Origin: an uncultured Bacilli bacterium
Lineage (GTDB): Bacteria > Bacillota_I > Bacilli_A > RF39 > UBA660
Assembly (NCBI GenBank): GCA_910583945.1
Contig: CAJTYF010000033.1
Span: 1-16,642, forward strand
DNA length: 16,642 nt
Reading direction: 5' to 3'
In this document: positions 1 through 8,006 of the stretch, in pieces
Layout: every line of letters starts with the position of its first letter
Numbering within the stretch: the stretch's first letter is position 1
Translations under genes and position numbers: made by a program
Notes under the pieces: model-generated
Databases searched by the model: none
Told to the model about the DNA's origin: nothing
What the model saw: the letters and a program-made list of their open reading frames with translations, nothing else

Positions 1-67
1 TTACCTATTTGCAAAAACGGGATTTCCATTCGGGATATCCTAATCAAAATTCACCTAACTTAAGAAA

Positions 68-100
68 AGAAAAAATAGAGTCCTCTTTTGAACTCTATTT
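68..100 (-). terminator. Intrinsic terminator of the calcium ATPase gene
   Basis: A perfect 9-bp stem (positions 73-81 with 92-100, AAATAGAGT/ACTCTATTT) with a 10-nt loop lies four bases past the ATPase stop codon. On the minus strand it is followed by a T-rich tract. The T tract for the plus direction is poor, so it mainly serves the minus-strand operon. Confidence 0.88.
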
Positions 101-103
101 ATG

Positions 104-2719
104 TTAAACACTACAAACATAATTTTTCTTTCTTATATACATTTTTCTCATTAAATCAATAGGAATAACCGTTAAGGATAAAAAAACAACAAGCATTAAT
201 TCTTTAAAAGTTAATCCATACGTTCGAAATAAACTTCCTCCATGGTAAATTAAATAAAGTTGCACCACCACAATAAATAAGATAATAAAAATAAAAATTT
301 TATTTTGTTTAAGATTGCTAAACAAATTCATTCTCTCACTTCTAGCATTAAACGCGTTACAAACCCCTATAAAAATAAATAATGCAAAATAAGCGGTCAT
401 TAAATAATTATAATTTTCTTCTGTTCTTATAATGTTTTTAAATAACGGTAACTTTAAAAACAAAATACATAAAAGTGCTGAATAAATGCCTGTAAAAATA
501 ATTTCACTATACATATACCCATTAATAATTTTTTCATCTCTTTTTTTAGGGGCTTCATTCATATAACGTTCTAAAGGTGGTTCAAAAGAAAACGCTAAGC
601 CAGCAAACGTATCCATAATCATATTAATCCAAAGCATCTGAATAATAGTAATAGGGGTATTAACGCCAATAAAAGGTCCTATAATTGAAATAAACAAAGC
701 TCCCATATTACAAGTTAATTGATAAATAATAAACTTACGAATGCTTTTAAAGATCGTTCTTCCATAAAGAATAGCTTTACTAATAGATAAAATATTATCA
801 TCCAAGATAACAATATCACTCGCCTCTTTAGAAACTTCTGTTCCACTTCCCATAGCAAAACCTACATTGGCTTTTTTTAACGCTGGAGCATCATTGACGC
901 CATCTCCCGTCATGCCTACAACTAAATCCATACTTTCAAGCAAAGTGACCAATCGACTTTTATCCTTAGGTAAAGCGCGGGCAACCACTTTCAAACGCCC
1001 TACAACATTTTTAAGTTCCTCATCACTCATTCGATTCATTTCATCACTCGTTAAAACAAGATCATGTGAACTGGTAATCAGTCCCACATCCATAGCGATT
1101 CTCTTAGCGGTATCCTTATGATCCCCTGTAATCATAATAATATCAATCCCCGCATTTTTAATTAAACGAATGCCTTCACGAGCTTCATCCCTTAACTCAT
1201 CACGAATAGCAATAAGACCTAAGAAAACAAAGCTTCCCCCTTCTTTATGAATAATATCCTCTTTTGAATAAGCCATGGCTAAAACCCTAGTCCCAGATTT
1301 AGTTAAATGAGAAATGGTTTCTTCCAAATTTTTTTTATGAATGAAAACCCGCTCACGATTTTCTTCATCTAAATAACGCGTACAATTGCGAAGAATTTTT
1401 TCAGGTTCTCCTTTAATATAAGTCAACTTTTCTTCATTATCAATTTGAACTAAAGAGCACTTATTTGCGCTATTAAAAGGAACTTTTTCCAATTTTTGAT
1501 ACAATGTCTTTTCTTTATGGTTTAAAAAGGCAAGCAAAGCTCGATCCGTTGTATTCCCCCCTACTACATGAAAATCACTATCAAACATGGCCTCATTATT
1601 ATAATAAAACGATTCATAAATTTTTTTATAAAAATTTTCTTTTTTTAAATCTTCAATATGTTTATAAGTTTTCATATTTCCGCTTACAAACGCCATCACT
1701 TCTAACTTCCCTTTTGTAAGCGTTCCTGTTTTATCTGTAAGTAAAACATTTAAACTTCCTGCGGTTTCAATACCCACTAACCTTCGAACCAAAACATTTT
1801 CTTTTAACATTCGTTTCATATTACTTGATAATACAAGCGTTATCATCATCGGTAACCCCTCAGGTACCGCAACAATAATAATGGTAACACTAAGCGTTAA
1901 GGCATGAATAAAATAATTAAATAGCGTATGAAAATCTGTAATCGTACTTAAAATCAAAGCTTTATCAAAATGATTTTCAATAAAAATAACTGAAAACAAA
2001 TAAGAAAGGGTGACTAGAATCGCTCCAATATAACCAATTTTACTGATAACGCCCGCCAAATCTCTTAATCTTAATTTTAAAGGACTTGGAGGTTCACTTT
2101 CTTGTAACTCAGAGGCAAGTTTACCATAAATCGTCTTCTCCCCTACTTCTAAAACACGCATCATGGCCTCTCCATTAAAAACAATTGTTCCTCGATAAAC
2201 TTTATTTTCTTCTTCTATAGTTGAAACGGTACTTTTCTTTTCTACTTCTCCAGATTCACCATTAATAGTCGACTCATCTACAAAAACACTTCCACTAACA
2301 ATAAAACCATCCGCTGGTACTCGGTCCCCTGTATTAAGCAAAACCAAATCGTTTTTTACCACTTCATTGATATTAACTTCTTGAATAACCTCATTTCTTT
2401 TTACTTTTACTTTAATCATAGATGCTTCTTCACCAAGTCTTTGAAAAGCCTTTTCGCTACCATATTCCGAAATGCTTGAAATAAAAGAAGCTAAAAAAAT
2501 GGCAATCAAGATTCCTAACGTTTCAAACCAATCAAAACTCCGAAATAGAAAAACAACCTTCACTGCTAAAGCAATCAATAAAATCTTAATGATTGGATCC
2601 CCTAAAGATTCTAGTAGCAAACGAAGAAAACTATTTTTCTTAACTTTACTAATTTCATTAGTGCCATACTTTCTACGACTATTTACAACTTCTTCTTCTG
2701 TAAGTCCTTTTATATTCAT
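104..2719 (-). CDS. P-type calcium-transporting ATPase (P2 type)
   Basis: An 871-residue membrane pump of full family length, expected to export Ca2+ from the cytoplasm using ATP. The cation-ATPase N-terminal domain occupies about 1-60. The A-domain loop reads NGES at 153-156 where the family consensus is TGES. The phosphorylated Asp is D329 in DKTGTLT; the N-domain KGEPE is at 436-440; TGD is at 531-533 and TGDGVNDAP at 604-612. Ion-site residues are visible in TM4 (PEGLP, E287) and TM6 (N699 and D703 in the QMLWIN..MD segment); this TM6 segment and the following EPP resemble PMCA-type (P2B) pumps. About ten TM segments are expected. The start is ATG with AGGAGG at 2731-2736. The gene lies 57 bp downstream of the ABC-F gene with no hairpin between, so the two are probably co-transcribed. 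Ca2+ specificity is inferred from motifs; Mn2+ transport cannot be excluded. Confidence 0.93.
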   Translation of the reverse strand: MNIKGLTEEEVVNSRRKYGTNEISKVKKNSFLRLLLESLGDPIIKILLIALAVKVVFLFRSFDWFETLGILIAIFLASFISSISEYGSEKAFQRLGEEASMIKVKVKRNEVIQEVNINEVVKNDLVLLNTGDRVPADGFIVSGSVFVDESTINGESGEVEKKSTVSTIEEENKVYRGTIVFNGEAMMRVLEVGEKTIYGKLASELQESEPPSPLKLRLRDLAGVISKIGYIGAILVTLSYLFSVIFIENHFDKALILSTITDFHTLFNYFIHALTLSVTIIIVAVPEGLPMMITLVLSSNMKRMLKENVLVRRLVGIETAGSLNVLLTDKTGTLTKGKLEVMAFVSGNMKTYKHIEDLKKENFYKKIYESFYYNNEAMFDSDFHVVGGNTTDRALLAFLNHKEKTLYQKLEKVPFNSANKCSLVQIDNEEKLTYIKGEPEKILRNCTRYLDEENRERVFIHKKNLEETISHLTKSGTRVLAMAYSKEDIIHKEGGSFVFLGLIAIRDELRDEAREGIRLIKNAGIDIIMITGDHKDTAKRIAMDVGLITSSHDLVLTSDEMNRMSDEELKNVVGRLKVVARALPKDKSRLVTLLESMDLVVGMTGDGVNDAPALKKANVGFAMGSGTEVSKEASDIVILDDNILSISKAILYGRTIFKSIRKFIIYQLTCNMGALFISIIGPFIGVNTPITIIQMLWINMIMDTFAGLAFSFEPPLERYMNEAPKKRDEKIINGYMYSEIIFTGIYSALLCILFLKLPLFKNIIRTEENYNYLMTAYFALFIFIGVCNAFNARSERMNLFSNLKQNKIFIFIILFIVVVQLYLIYHGGSLFRTYGLTFKELMLVVFLSLTVIPIDLMRKMYIRKKNYVCSV

Positions 2720-2776
2720 GGTATGCTTGTCCTCCTAAAACAGTATATGAAGTCAAAAAAAAAAATAACACAAAAA

Positions 2777-4402
2777 TTATTTTTTCTTTTCATTTAATTT
2801 TTGATAATAAAGCACCGTCTCTTCATCGTAATATTTCACTTGACCGCTTGGAAGCATCAACATTCTTTCAATTCCTAAATGTGAGACAAACTCCACATTA
2901 TGAGACACAACAAGCATGGTTCCTTCATAAGTCTTAAAAACCTCAGCAATAAGTCTTTGCGTTTCTGGATCCAAATGATTCGTCGGTTCATCTAAAAGAA
3001 GCAAATTAGAACCCGTTAAAGCAAGCTTCGCTAAAGCGACTCGACTTCGTTCTCCTGGAGACAAGACTGAAACTTTTTTATAAACGTCTTCACCTGTAAA
3101 CAAAAAATTTCCTAAAAAACTTCTTAACTGGCCCAAACTCATATTAAATTCCTGTAAATTTTCAAGTATCGTTTTGTCTTTATTTAAAAGTTCATGCTCT
3201 TGTGCATAGTAACCAATACTTGTTTTAAAATTAATATCTATTTTTCCTGCTAAAGGTGCCATATAATTCATAATTAACTTAAGTAAGGTAGACTTTCCTA
3301 CTCCATTTTCTCCCACGATTAAAAATTTTTCTCCCCTCGTTAAATCAAAAGTTAAATTTTCAAACAAAAGTGATTGATTAGCATAACCAAAGGTTAGATT
3401 TTCACACTTTAAAGGTAAAATTCCACTTTTTTCTTTGACTAAAATTTTAAAATGAGCTGTTTTTTTCTTTTTTTCTAACACCACTTTTTCACTTTCTAAA
3501 CGTGCAAGTTTTTTCTGACGATCTTTAGCAATCCGCGCTTTTTTTTCATTTCCCCCAATATATTTAGCAATAATCTTTTTTAACTTCTCTTCTTCTCGTA
3601 ATTGTTTATCTAAAAGACGTTCTTCTGTTTTTTGTCTTTCATTTCTAATTCTTAAATATTTTTCATAACTCCCAGGAAAAAGTTCCATAGAATGGGTTGT
3701 CTTATCTAAATAAAGGGTACTTGTTGTCACTTCATTTAAAAACTCAATATCGTGAGAAATAATTAACACTAAACCATGATATTTCTTTAAATACTGAACA
3801 ATAAATGTCTTACTATCTTGGTCTAAATGATTAGTCGGTTCATCAAGAAGCAAAATTTCCGATTTAGAATAAAGAAGTCGAGCAAAAGCGACTTTACTTT
3901 TTTGCCCTCCTGATAAATATTTTAAAGGCTGATCAAGTAAAGCACTATCCATCTGCATGCCTTCTATAATTTTAAAAAGAATATTAGAAGCTTCATAAAC
4001 ATCGTAATAATCCAATCTTTCTTGTAACCAACTGATTCGTTTCATTAAAGGACTCAATTTCTTCTCATCGGTTTCGACACTTATTTTTAAATAAGTCGCT
4101 TCAAGTTCTTCTTCAAGTTTTTTTATTGGTCTTCCCTCTAATAAATAATCAAAAACAGATACATCCATATTAGGAATCGTATCACCAATCACTTGTGGAA
4201 GAAAACCAACTTTTGTATCTTTCTTTAAAATAATTTTACCCTCATCGGGCATTAATTCTCCTAAAATCAATTTAAAAAAAGTAGATTTTCCAGCACCATT
4301 TACACCAATAATACCGACATGATCATTTTCTTTGAATGCCAAAGAAACCTCTTTAAAGATTTCTTGAAGTTGATAAGAAAAAGATAAATTCTTTATAATC
4401 AT
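2777..4402 (-). CDS. ABC-F family ATPase (ribosome-associated, no membrane domain)
   Basis: A 541-residue protein with two ABC cassettes in tandem and no TM segments, which defines the ABC-F class. Members act at the ribosomal E site to resolve stalled translation or protect against antibiotics. Cassette 1 has Walker A GVNGAGKST (33-41), signature LSGGQ (163-167), Walker B ending DEPTNHLD (catalytic E188) and an H-loop ISHD (215-218). Cassette 2 has GENGVGKST (364-372), a variant signature LSPGE (447-451), DEPTNHLD (E472) and VSHN (499-502). The charged linker at about 245-320 is the expected P-site-tRNA-interacting region. The start is ATG with AGAAGG at 4411-4416. It is most like the YdiF/Uup-type housekeeping members; whether it confers resistance cannot be told from sequence. 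Confidence 0.92.
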   Translation of the reverse strand: MIIKNLSFSYQLQEIFKEVSLAFKENDHVGIIGVNGAGKSTFFKLILGELMPDEGKIILKKDTKVGFLPQVIGDTIPNMDVSVFDYLLEGRPIKKLEEELEATYLKISVETDEKKLSPLMKRISWLQERLDYYDVYEASNILFKIIEGMQMDSALLDQPLKYLSGGQKSKVAFARLLYSKSEILLLDEPTNHLDQDSKTFIVQYLKKYHGLVLIISHDIEFLNEVTTSTLYLDKTTHSMELFPGSYEKYLRIRNERQKTEERLLDKQLREEEKLKKIIAKYIGGNEKKARIAKDRQKKLARLESEKVVLEKKKKTAHFKILVKEKSGILPLKCENLTFGYANQSLLFENLTFDLTRGEKFLIVGENGVGKSTLLKLIMNYMAPLAGKIDINFKTSIGYYAQEHELLNKDKTILENLQEFNMSLGQLRSFLGNFLFTGEDVYKKVSVLSPGERSRVALAKLALTGSNLLLLDEPTNHLDPETQRLIAEVFKTYEGTMLVVSHNVEFVSHLGIERMLMLPSGQVKYYDEETVLYYQKLNEKKK

Positions 4403-4460
4403 AGATAAAACCTTCTTTTAATTATTTACAATATTAACATACCTTATAAAAAAAAGCATT

Positions 4461-4482
4461 AAAAAAACTTCCAACGGAAGTT
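4461..4482 (-). terminator. Intrinsic terminator of the NPQTG protein gene
   Basis: A perfect 7-bp stem AACTTCC/GGAAGTT (4466-4472 with 4476-4482) with a 3-nt loop lies just past the stop codon of the NPQTG protein gene. On the minus strand it runs into a T7 tract. It separates this gene from the ABC-F/ATPase operon downstream. Confidence 0.92.
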
Positions 4483-4490
4483 CTTAAAAA

Positions 4491-5171
4491 CTAAATCTTA
4501 TATAATTTGGTATTTTTTCTTGAAACAATATAAACAACTGTCGTTAAAACAATTCCCGCAAAAATAACCATGTAGGGCACAAAACTTCCTGTTTGAGGAT
4601 TATTAGCACATTCAGCTGTATATTGTTCTTCTGTGACAATTGTCCCATTTTTACCATAATATTGACCATTTACTATTTTACAAGTATTCTTTTCTTCCAC
4701 AATAATTTTATCAAAACAATCGCTTCCAATACAAGGTGTTACAGTAAAATCACAATTATCAGTTGGTCTTGCTTTTTTAATATCAACAATAACTTTTGCA
4801 AGCTCCATTTCTGTGCCTGTTCCAGTAACTGGAGTAGATGATTTTAATACAACATCATAAGCTGTTCCAGCGCTATTCTTATTAAAAGTTGCATTCCATG
4901 ATCCACTTCCACTCACTGAATGTAGAGAAACAATTTTTGGATCTGCTGGAGTAAAAGTAGCCTTCATCTCACTTAATGTCGTTCCACTTGACATTTTTAA
5001 CATTAATGAACATTGAACAGCACCTGCCAAACCTGTTTCATCCCATTTTACATCTAGCTGTCCATTAGCTTTTGTAGGACAAGAAATCGCAAACTCATAT
5101 TGAGCTGCCTTTGTATGATTTGGTAAAACAACCATTATGGCTAAAACAATTAAACCTATAAACTTTTTCAT
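4491..5171 (-). CDS. Sortase-anchored secreted protein with NPQTG cell-wall sorting signal
   Basis: A 226-residue exported protein. Residues 1-22 form a signal peptide (MKK, hydrophobic core, likely cut near TKA). Residues 24-135 are probably beta-rich and loosely resemble cohesin or Ig-like sandwich domains; that fold is a guess. A cysteine-rich segment follows (C140, C147, C152, C164, C188), including a YYGKNG...EEQY..EC stretch that looks like a short module next to the anchor. The end is a complete sorting signal: NPQTG at 191-195, a hydrophobic stretch at about 198-216 and a basic tail (RKNTKLYK). NPQTG fits the NP(Q/K)TX motif of class B sortases, and such a sortase is encoded divergently only about 130 bp away. 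The ATG is preceded by AGAGGT. The ligand or role of the ectodomain is unknown. Confidence 0.88.
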   Translation of the reverse strand: MKKFIGLIVLAIMVVLPNHTKAAQYEFAISCPTKANGQLDVKWDETGLAGAVQCSLMLKMSSGTTLSEMKATFTPADPKIVSLHSVSGSGSWNATFNKNSAGTAYDVVLKSSTPVTGTGTEMELAKVIVDIKKARPTDNCDFTVTPCIGSDCFDKIIVEEKNTCKIVNGQYYGKNGTIVTEEQYTAECANNPQTGSFVPYMVIFAGIVLTTVVYIVSRKNTKLYKI

Positions 5172-5205
5172 TTTATATACCTCTTTCTACTATTATTATG
5201 TCTTA

Positions 5206-5214
5206 ATTATAACA
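5206..5214 (-). promoter_or_regulatory. Extended -10 promoter of the NPQTG protein gene
   Basis: On the minus strand the site reads TGTTATAAT: a perfect TATAAT (5206-5211) with the TGn extension. The -35 region is poor. It lies about 35 bp upstream of the ATG. Confidence 0.6.
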
Positions 5215-5232
5215 TAAAAATTCACAAAAGCT

Positions 5233-5252
5233 ATATTTTTTTATAAAAATAT
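5233..5252. repeat. Dyad in the middle of the divergent sortase/substrate promoter region
   Basis: A perfect inverted repeat ATATTTTT/AAAAATAT (5233-5240 with 5245-5252) is separated by TTAT. It lies between the two divergent -10 elements, where a shared regulator could act. In such AT-rich DNA it may also arise by chance. Confidence 0.35.
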
Positions 5253-5261
5253 GTAAAATTG

Positions 5262-5270
5262 TGTTATGAT
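5262..5270 (+). promoter_or_regulatory. Extended -10 promoter of the sortase gene
   Basis: TGTTATGAT contains a TGn extension and a five-of-six -10 (TATGAT, 5265-5270), about 30 bp upstream of the chosen start. No good -35 element is seen. Confidence 0.45.
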
Positions 5271-5301
5271 AATAGAGTAAAGATAAAAGGTGGTGATGAT
5301 T

Positions 5302-6867
5302 TTGGAAAAAATTCAAATTTTTATTAACAACGATTCCATCAGTTTTACAACAACCACTGATGAAGAACTTCCTGAAATAGAACTAGATTACACCAACGTC
5401 ATCACAGATAATGACCTAACTTTCACCAAAAAATATATTTTAGAAAATGAAAAAGTTGTAAGTGTTTTTATTACAGAATTATGTCGCGAAAAAAATGTAT
5501 ATCGTGCAAGCTTAGAATCAAATGATTTAGCTTTATTTTTATGTGATTTATTTAAAAAAAATTCTTATATCACCGCCCTATGTATACGAGAAAATCAAGT
5601 TCTACCTTTTGCTGTTTATGAAAAAATTATAGAAAACAAAAACATTAATTATATTGAAGCCTATAATATTCAAACCTATATGGTTGAATTATTTGATAAA
5701 GTTGGCATTCGCTCCGAATCAAGAACAGAAATATTTTATACCAGTCATTTCATGCAAAGTAATAACTTAACCAATTATTCAAAAATATTCTACAAAATGA
5801 ACATTCGAATTGATCAACTTTTATCCGCTGAAGATAAAGACGACTTTTTAGCATTCGCCAATATTAATAAATATTTAAAAAACATCCATATAGACACCTT
5901 TAACAAAGACGATTTAGAAACCGTCATAAAAATACTAACCGAAAATAAATTAAAAAACATTCGCATTCTTTTATATGATACTATAAAGAATTACAAAACC
6001 ATAGATTATTTAAAAAAAGTAAATCGAAAATTAAAAAAGAAAAAGAAGAAAATTAAAATTGAATTAGTTTATTCAAAAGAATATTTGAAAGAAAATATTT
6101 TTGCTCAAATTATAGTGAATACCTTAAAAATATGTGGCTTAATCATGTCATTTTTAGTTGTAAGTATTATAAGTTACATTAGTATTAGTAATTATATGGC
6201 ATTAAAACAAGTAAATGAAATCCAAGAAAACATTAAAGATGTTATTGAAGAAAAGAAAAATGAAAATCTTTCTCTTCCTTCAACAGAACAAGACAAAGAA
6301 ATTTTAAATAATTATATTTTATCAGTTCTTAGTATAAATCCAGACGTCGTAGGATGGTTAAAAGTAAACAATACCAATGTAGACTATCCAGTCGTTCAAT
6401 CTCTAGACAACGACTTTTATCTTCAGCATAATTTATATAAAGAAAAAGACAAAAATGGGTGGATTTATATGGATTATCGTAATGCTAAAGAAAATTTAGA
6501 CAAAAACACTATTATTTTCGGTCATAATATGTACTATAGTGGCGTTATGTTTGGAACACTTGCAAATGCCACAAAAAAATCTTGGTATGAAAACCCTGAA
6601 AATCAAATTATTTCTTACGATAACTTATATGAGAGTAATAAATACCAAATCTTTTCAATTTATATTATTCCCAAAACAAGTGACTACTTAAAAACTTATT
6701 TTGCTGATGATGAGGAATTTATTGAATTTTCAAATATGTTAAAAAATAGAAGTATTCATGACTTCAATGTAGACATTCAACCAGATGACAAAATCATCAC
6801 TTTATCAACATGTTCTAATCATACGAATCGTTTAGTAATCCATGCAAAATTATTAAAAGAAACCTAA
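5302..6867 (+). CDS. Class B sortase with a large N-terminal extra domain
   Basis: A membrane transpeptidase expected to attach NPQTG-type proteins to peptidoglycan. The TTG at 5302 is chosen because AAGGTGGTGA (5287-5296) is a strong Shine-Dalgarno site at the right distance; starts at 5290 or 5296 would overlap it. This gives 521 residues. About 1-240 is an unrecognised alpha/beta-looking domain ending in a very Lys-rich stretch (about 242-253). A TM helix follows at about 272-295, then a short coiled linker and the sortase domain (about 335-521). That domain has the class B features DYPVVQ (361-366), GHNMYYSG with catalytic His408, TLSTC with catalytic Cys504, and Arg510. Class B sortases are normally only about 220-250 residues, so the N-terminal part is unusual; by the positive-inside rule it lies in the cytoplasm. 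The divergent neighbour encodes a likely substrate. Confidence 0.9.
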   Translation: MEKIQIFINNDSISFTTTTDEELPEIELDYTNVITDNDLTFTKKYILENEKVVSVFITELCREKNVYRASLESNDLALFLCDLFKKNSYITALCIRENQVLPFAVYEKIIENKNINYIEAYNIQTYMVELFDKVGIRSESRTEIFYTSHFMQSNNLTNYSKIFYKMNIRIDQLLSAEDKDDFLAFANINKYLKNIHIDTFNKDDLETVIKILTENKLKNIRILLYDTIKNYKTIDYLKKVNRKLKKKKKKIKIELVYSKEYLKENIFAQIIVNTLKICGLIMSFLVVSIISYISISNYMALKQVNEIQENIKDVIEEKKNENLSLPSTEQDKEILNNYILSVLSINPDVVGWLKVNNTNVDYPVVQSLDNDFYLQHNLYKEKDKNGWIYMDYRNAKENLDKNTIIFGHNMYYSGVMFGTLANATKKSWYENPENQIISYDNLYESNKYQIFSIYIIPKTSDYLKTYFADDEEFIEFSNMLKNRSIHDFNVDIQPDDKIITLSTCSNHTNRLVIHAKLLKET

Positions 6868-6879
6868 GGTTTCTTTTTT
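6855..6879 (+). terminator. Intrinsic terminator of the sortase gene
   Basis: The stem GAAACC/GGTTTC (6859-6864 with 6868-6873), extended by A-T pairs, is followed by T residues. The loop is exactly the TAA stop codon (6865-6867), so the terminator stem begins within the coding sequence. Confidence 0.9.
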
Positions 6880-6984
6880 AAATCAAAATAGACTAAAATG
6901 ATTTACATTTATCATTTTTAATTGTTACGAACTACTTAACTTTCTCTTTTTATATCGATGTAAACAATAAATCTACTTGTAAAC

Positions 6985-7015
6985 AAAAAAAGCTAGCAAT
7001 AATATTCTAACTTTT
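6985..7015 (-). terminator. Intrinsic terminator of the fibre-like pseudogene
   Basis: On the minus strand AAAAGTTAG pairs with CTAGCTTTT (7007-7015 with 6988-6996, one G-U pair) across a 10-nt loop, followed by a T run. It lies 22 bp past the stop codon at 7038. Confidence 0.75.
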
Positions 7016-7037
7016 CAAAATTTACACAAGCTTTATC

Positions 7038-7556
7038 TTATTTTACATATACATAAAACATTCCCTTCACTTGCACTTTATCTTCAATCATAGAATGAAC
7101 CGTAAACCTTATTTTAGTTTTAGATAAAATACAATAAATACTACTACCATATGTGGTTGAAATAAATCCTCCACCTACCATAATGAGTACCTCCATTTCA
7201 TCAAGCAAAGACGTTATAACGGATGTAGAATATAAACCGCTCGCTGTCTTTGCAATAATCTTCACTTCATTAAATTGAGATAAATCTACTGGTAAATCCA
7301 TTATATTTTCCATTATCATAAGATCATAAGTTCCAATTAAAGACCACTTATCTAAAGAACTATTTCGGACTTTCACTTTGCTTTCTTCATTATAAATTCC
7401 ATCTGGAATATTTAAATAAGTATAAGTCTCATCACTTGTTATAGTCGTTGCTTCTAACGTTTTTCCTGAATAATCTTTTATACTTCCACTGATTCCAAAG
7501 ATTTCTACTCCACTTTTAATATTTTCTGATTTTAGATTATTATCTCCTAATATCAC
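7038..7556 (-). pseudogene. 3' portion of an interrupted exported fibre-like protein
   Basis: This 172-codon stretch continues, in the same frame and with no gap, the reading frame that ends at the TAA at 7557-7559. Its first residues (GDNNLKSENIKSGVEIFG) are of the type found in phage tail-fibre-like repeats, where a short loop ending in Gln-hydrophobic-x-GD precedes NLxxxNIKSGVxIFGVxG. The TAA sits exactly at that expected Gln. The apparent GTG start at 7554-7556 has no ribosome-binding site. The remaining residues are probably beta-rich, with a Gly-containing hydrophobic patch (about 126-140), and no sortase signal or TM anchor is seen. It is best read as the distal part of the gene at 7557-7938, made only by readthrough or after reversion. 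Confidence 0.7.
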
Positions 7557-7938
7557 TTAATCTTCATTTAAATATTGACCTTTACTGATAACTTGATCAT
7601 TGACTCCTGGGATATACGTTGTACTTCCTTTTTTCTTAATACTTCTCGTTACTAATTTTCCTTTAGCATAACCGGTACTTCCTTCTAACATTTCAGTACT
7701 CGTAACACTTCCACTTGTTTTATATTCTTTTCGATATAATTTATCTAGTGTTTCAGTTAAATTCTCGGTGACGCCTTGATTTTCATACGTGACCTCATGA
7801 CTTGTTATAGCTCTTACATTTACAACTCCTATAACTAATCCAATTCCTAGTATTCCTAGTAATTTTTTAGTTTTCCTCTCTTGTTGGTTATTAGTTCTTA
7901 ATAACCCCCCCCCCATTCTTTAATTTAATCTTTTTCAT
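7557..7938 (-). pseudogene. 5' portion of the same gene: signal peptide plus start of fibre-like modules, frame set by a G10 tract
   Basis: The best start is ATG at 7936-7938, preceded by AAGGAAGG (7949-7956). It encodes MKKIKLKNGGG and then meets ten consecutive G (7905-7914). With ten G this frame stops at 7891-7893 after 15 codons. With nine or twelve it continues as LLRTNNQQERKTKK, a hydrophobic core (LLGILGIGLVIGVV) and a cleavage-like VRA, then an ectodomain. With ten G only a second ATG at 7914-7916, whose G belongs to the run and which has a poor Shine-Dalgarno site, reads into the protein (119 residues). The ectodomain has a VTYENQGVTENLTETLDKLY segment and a fibre-type module (ARG-like KGKLVTRSIKKKG, then TTYIPGVNDQVISKGQYL) that ends abruptly at TAA 7557-7559. 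Either a phase-variable surface gene now weak or off, or a decaying pseudogene. Confidence 0.7.
7905..7914 (-). repeat. G10 homopolymer tract at the start of the exported fibre-like gene
   Basis: Ten consecutive G on the coding strand, in an AT-rich region, lie between two alternative ATG codons and before the signal peptide. No other in-frame ATG, GTG or TTG is available before the end of the signal peptide, so tract length decides whether the protein can be made and from which start. Confidence 0.95.
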
Positions 7939-8006
7939 TTGCTTCTTTCCTTCCTTATTAAATTTATTTCATAACCAATAGAACTTCTTACCCTATTTCT
8001 GTTTTT

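Noticed and set aside
1..72. Possible 3' end of a plus-strand gene at the left edge (open frames ending at 43, 63 and 107).
   Set aside because: Too short to judge; no recognisable peptide, and none of the frames stands out.
2720..2776. Terminator between the ABC-F and ATPase genes.
   Set aside because: Only an A/T-rich stretch is present; no stem could be found.
6895..6918. AAAATGAT/ATCATTTT inverted repeat downstream of the sortase as a second terminator.
   Set aside because: The stem is weak and AT-rich with an 8-nt loop, and a better terminator already ends the gene.
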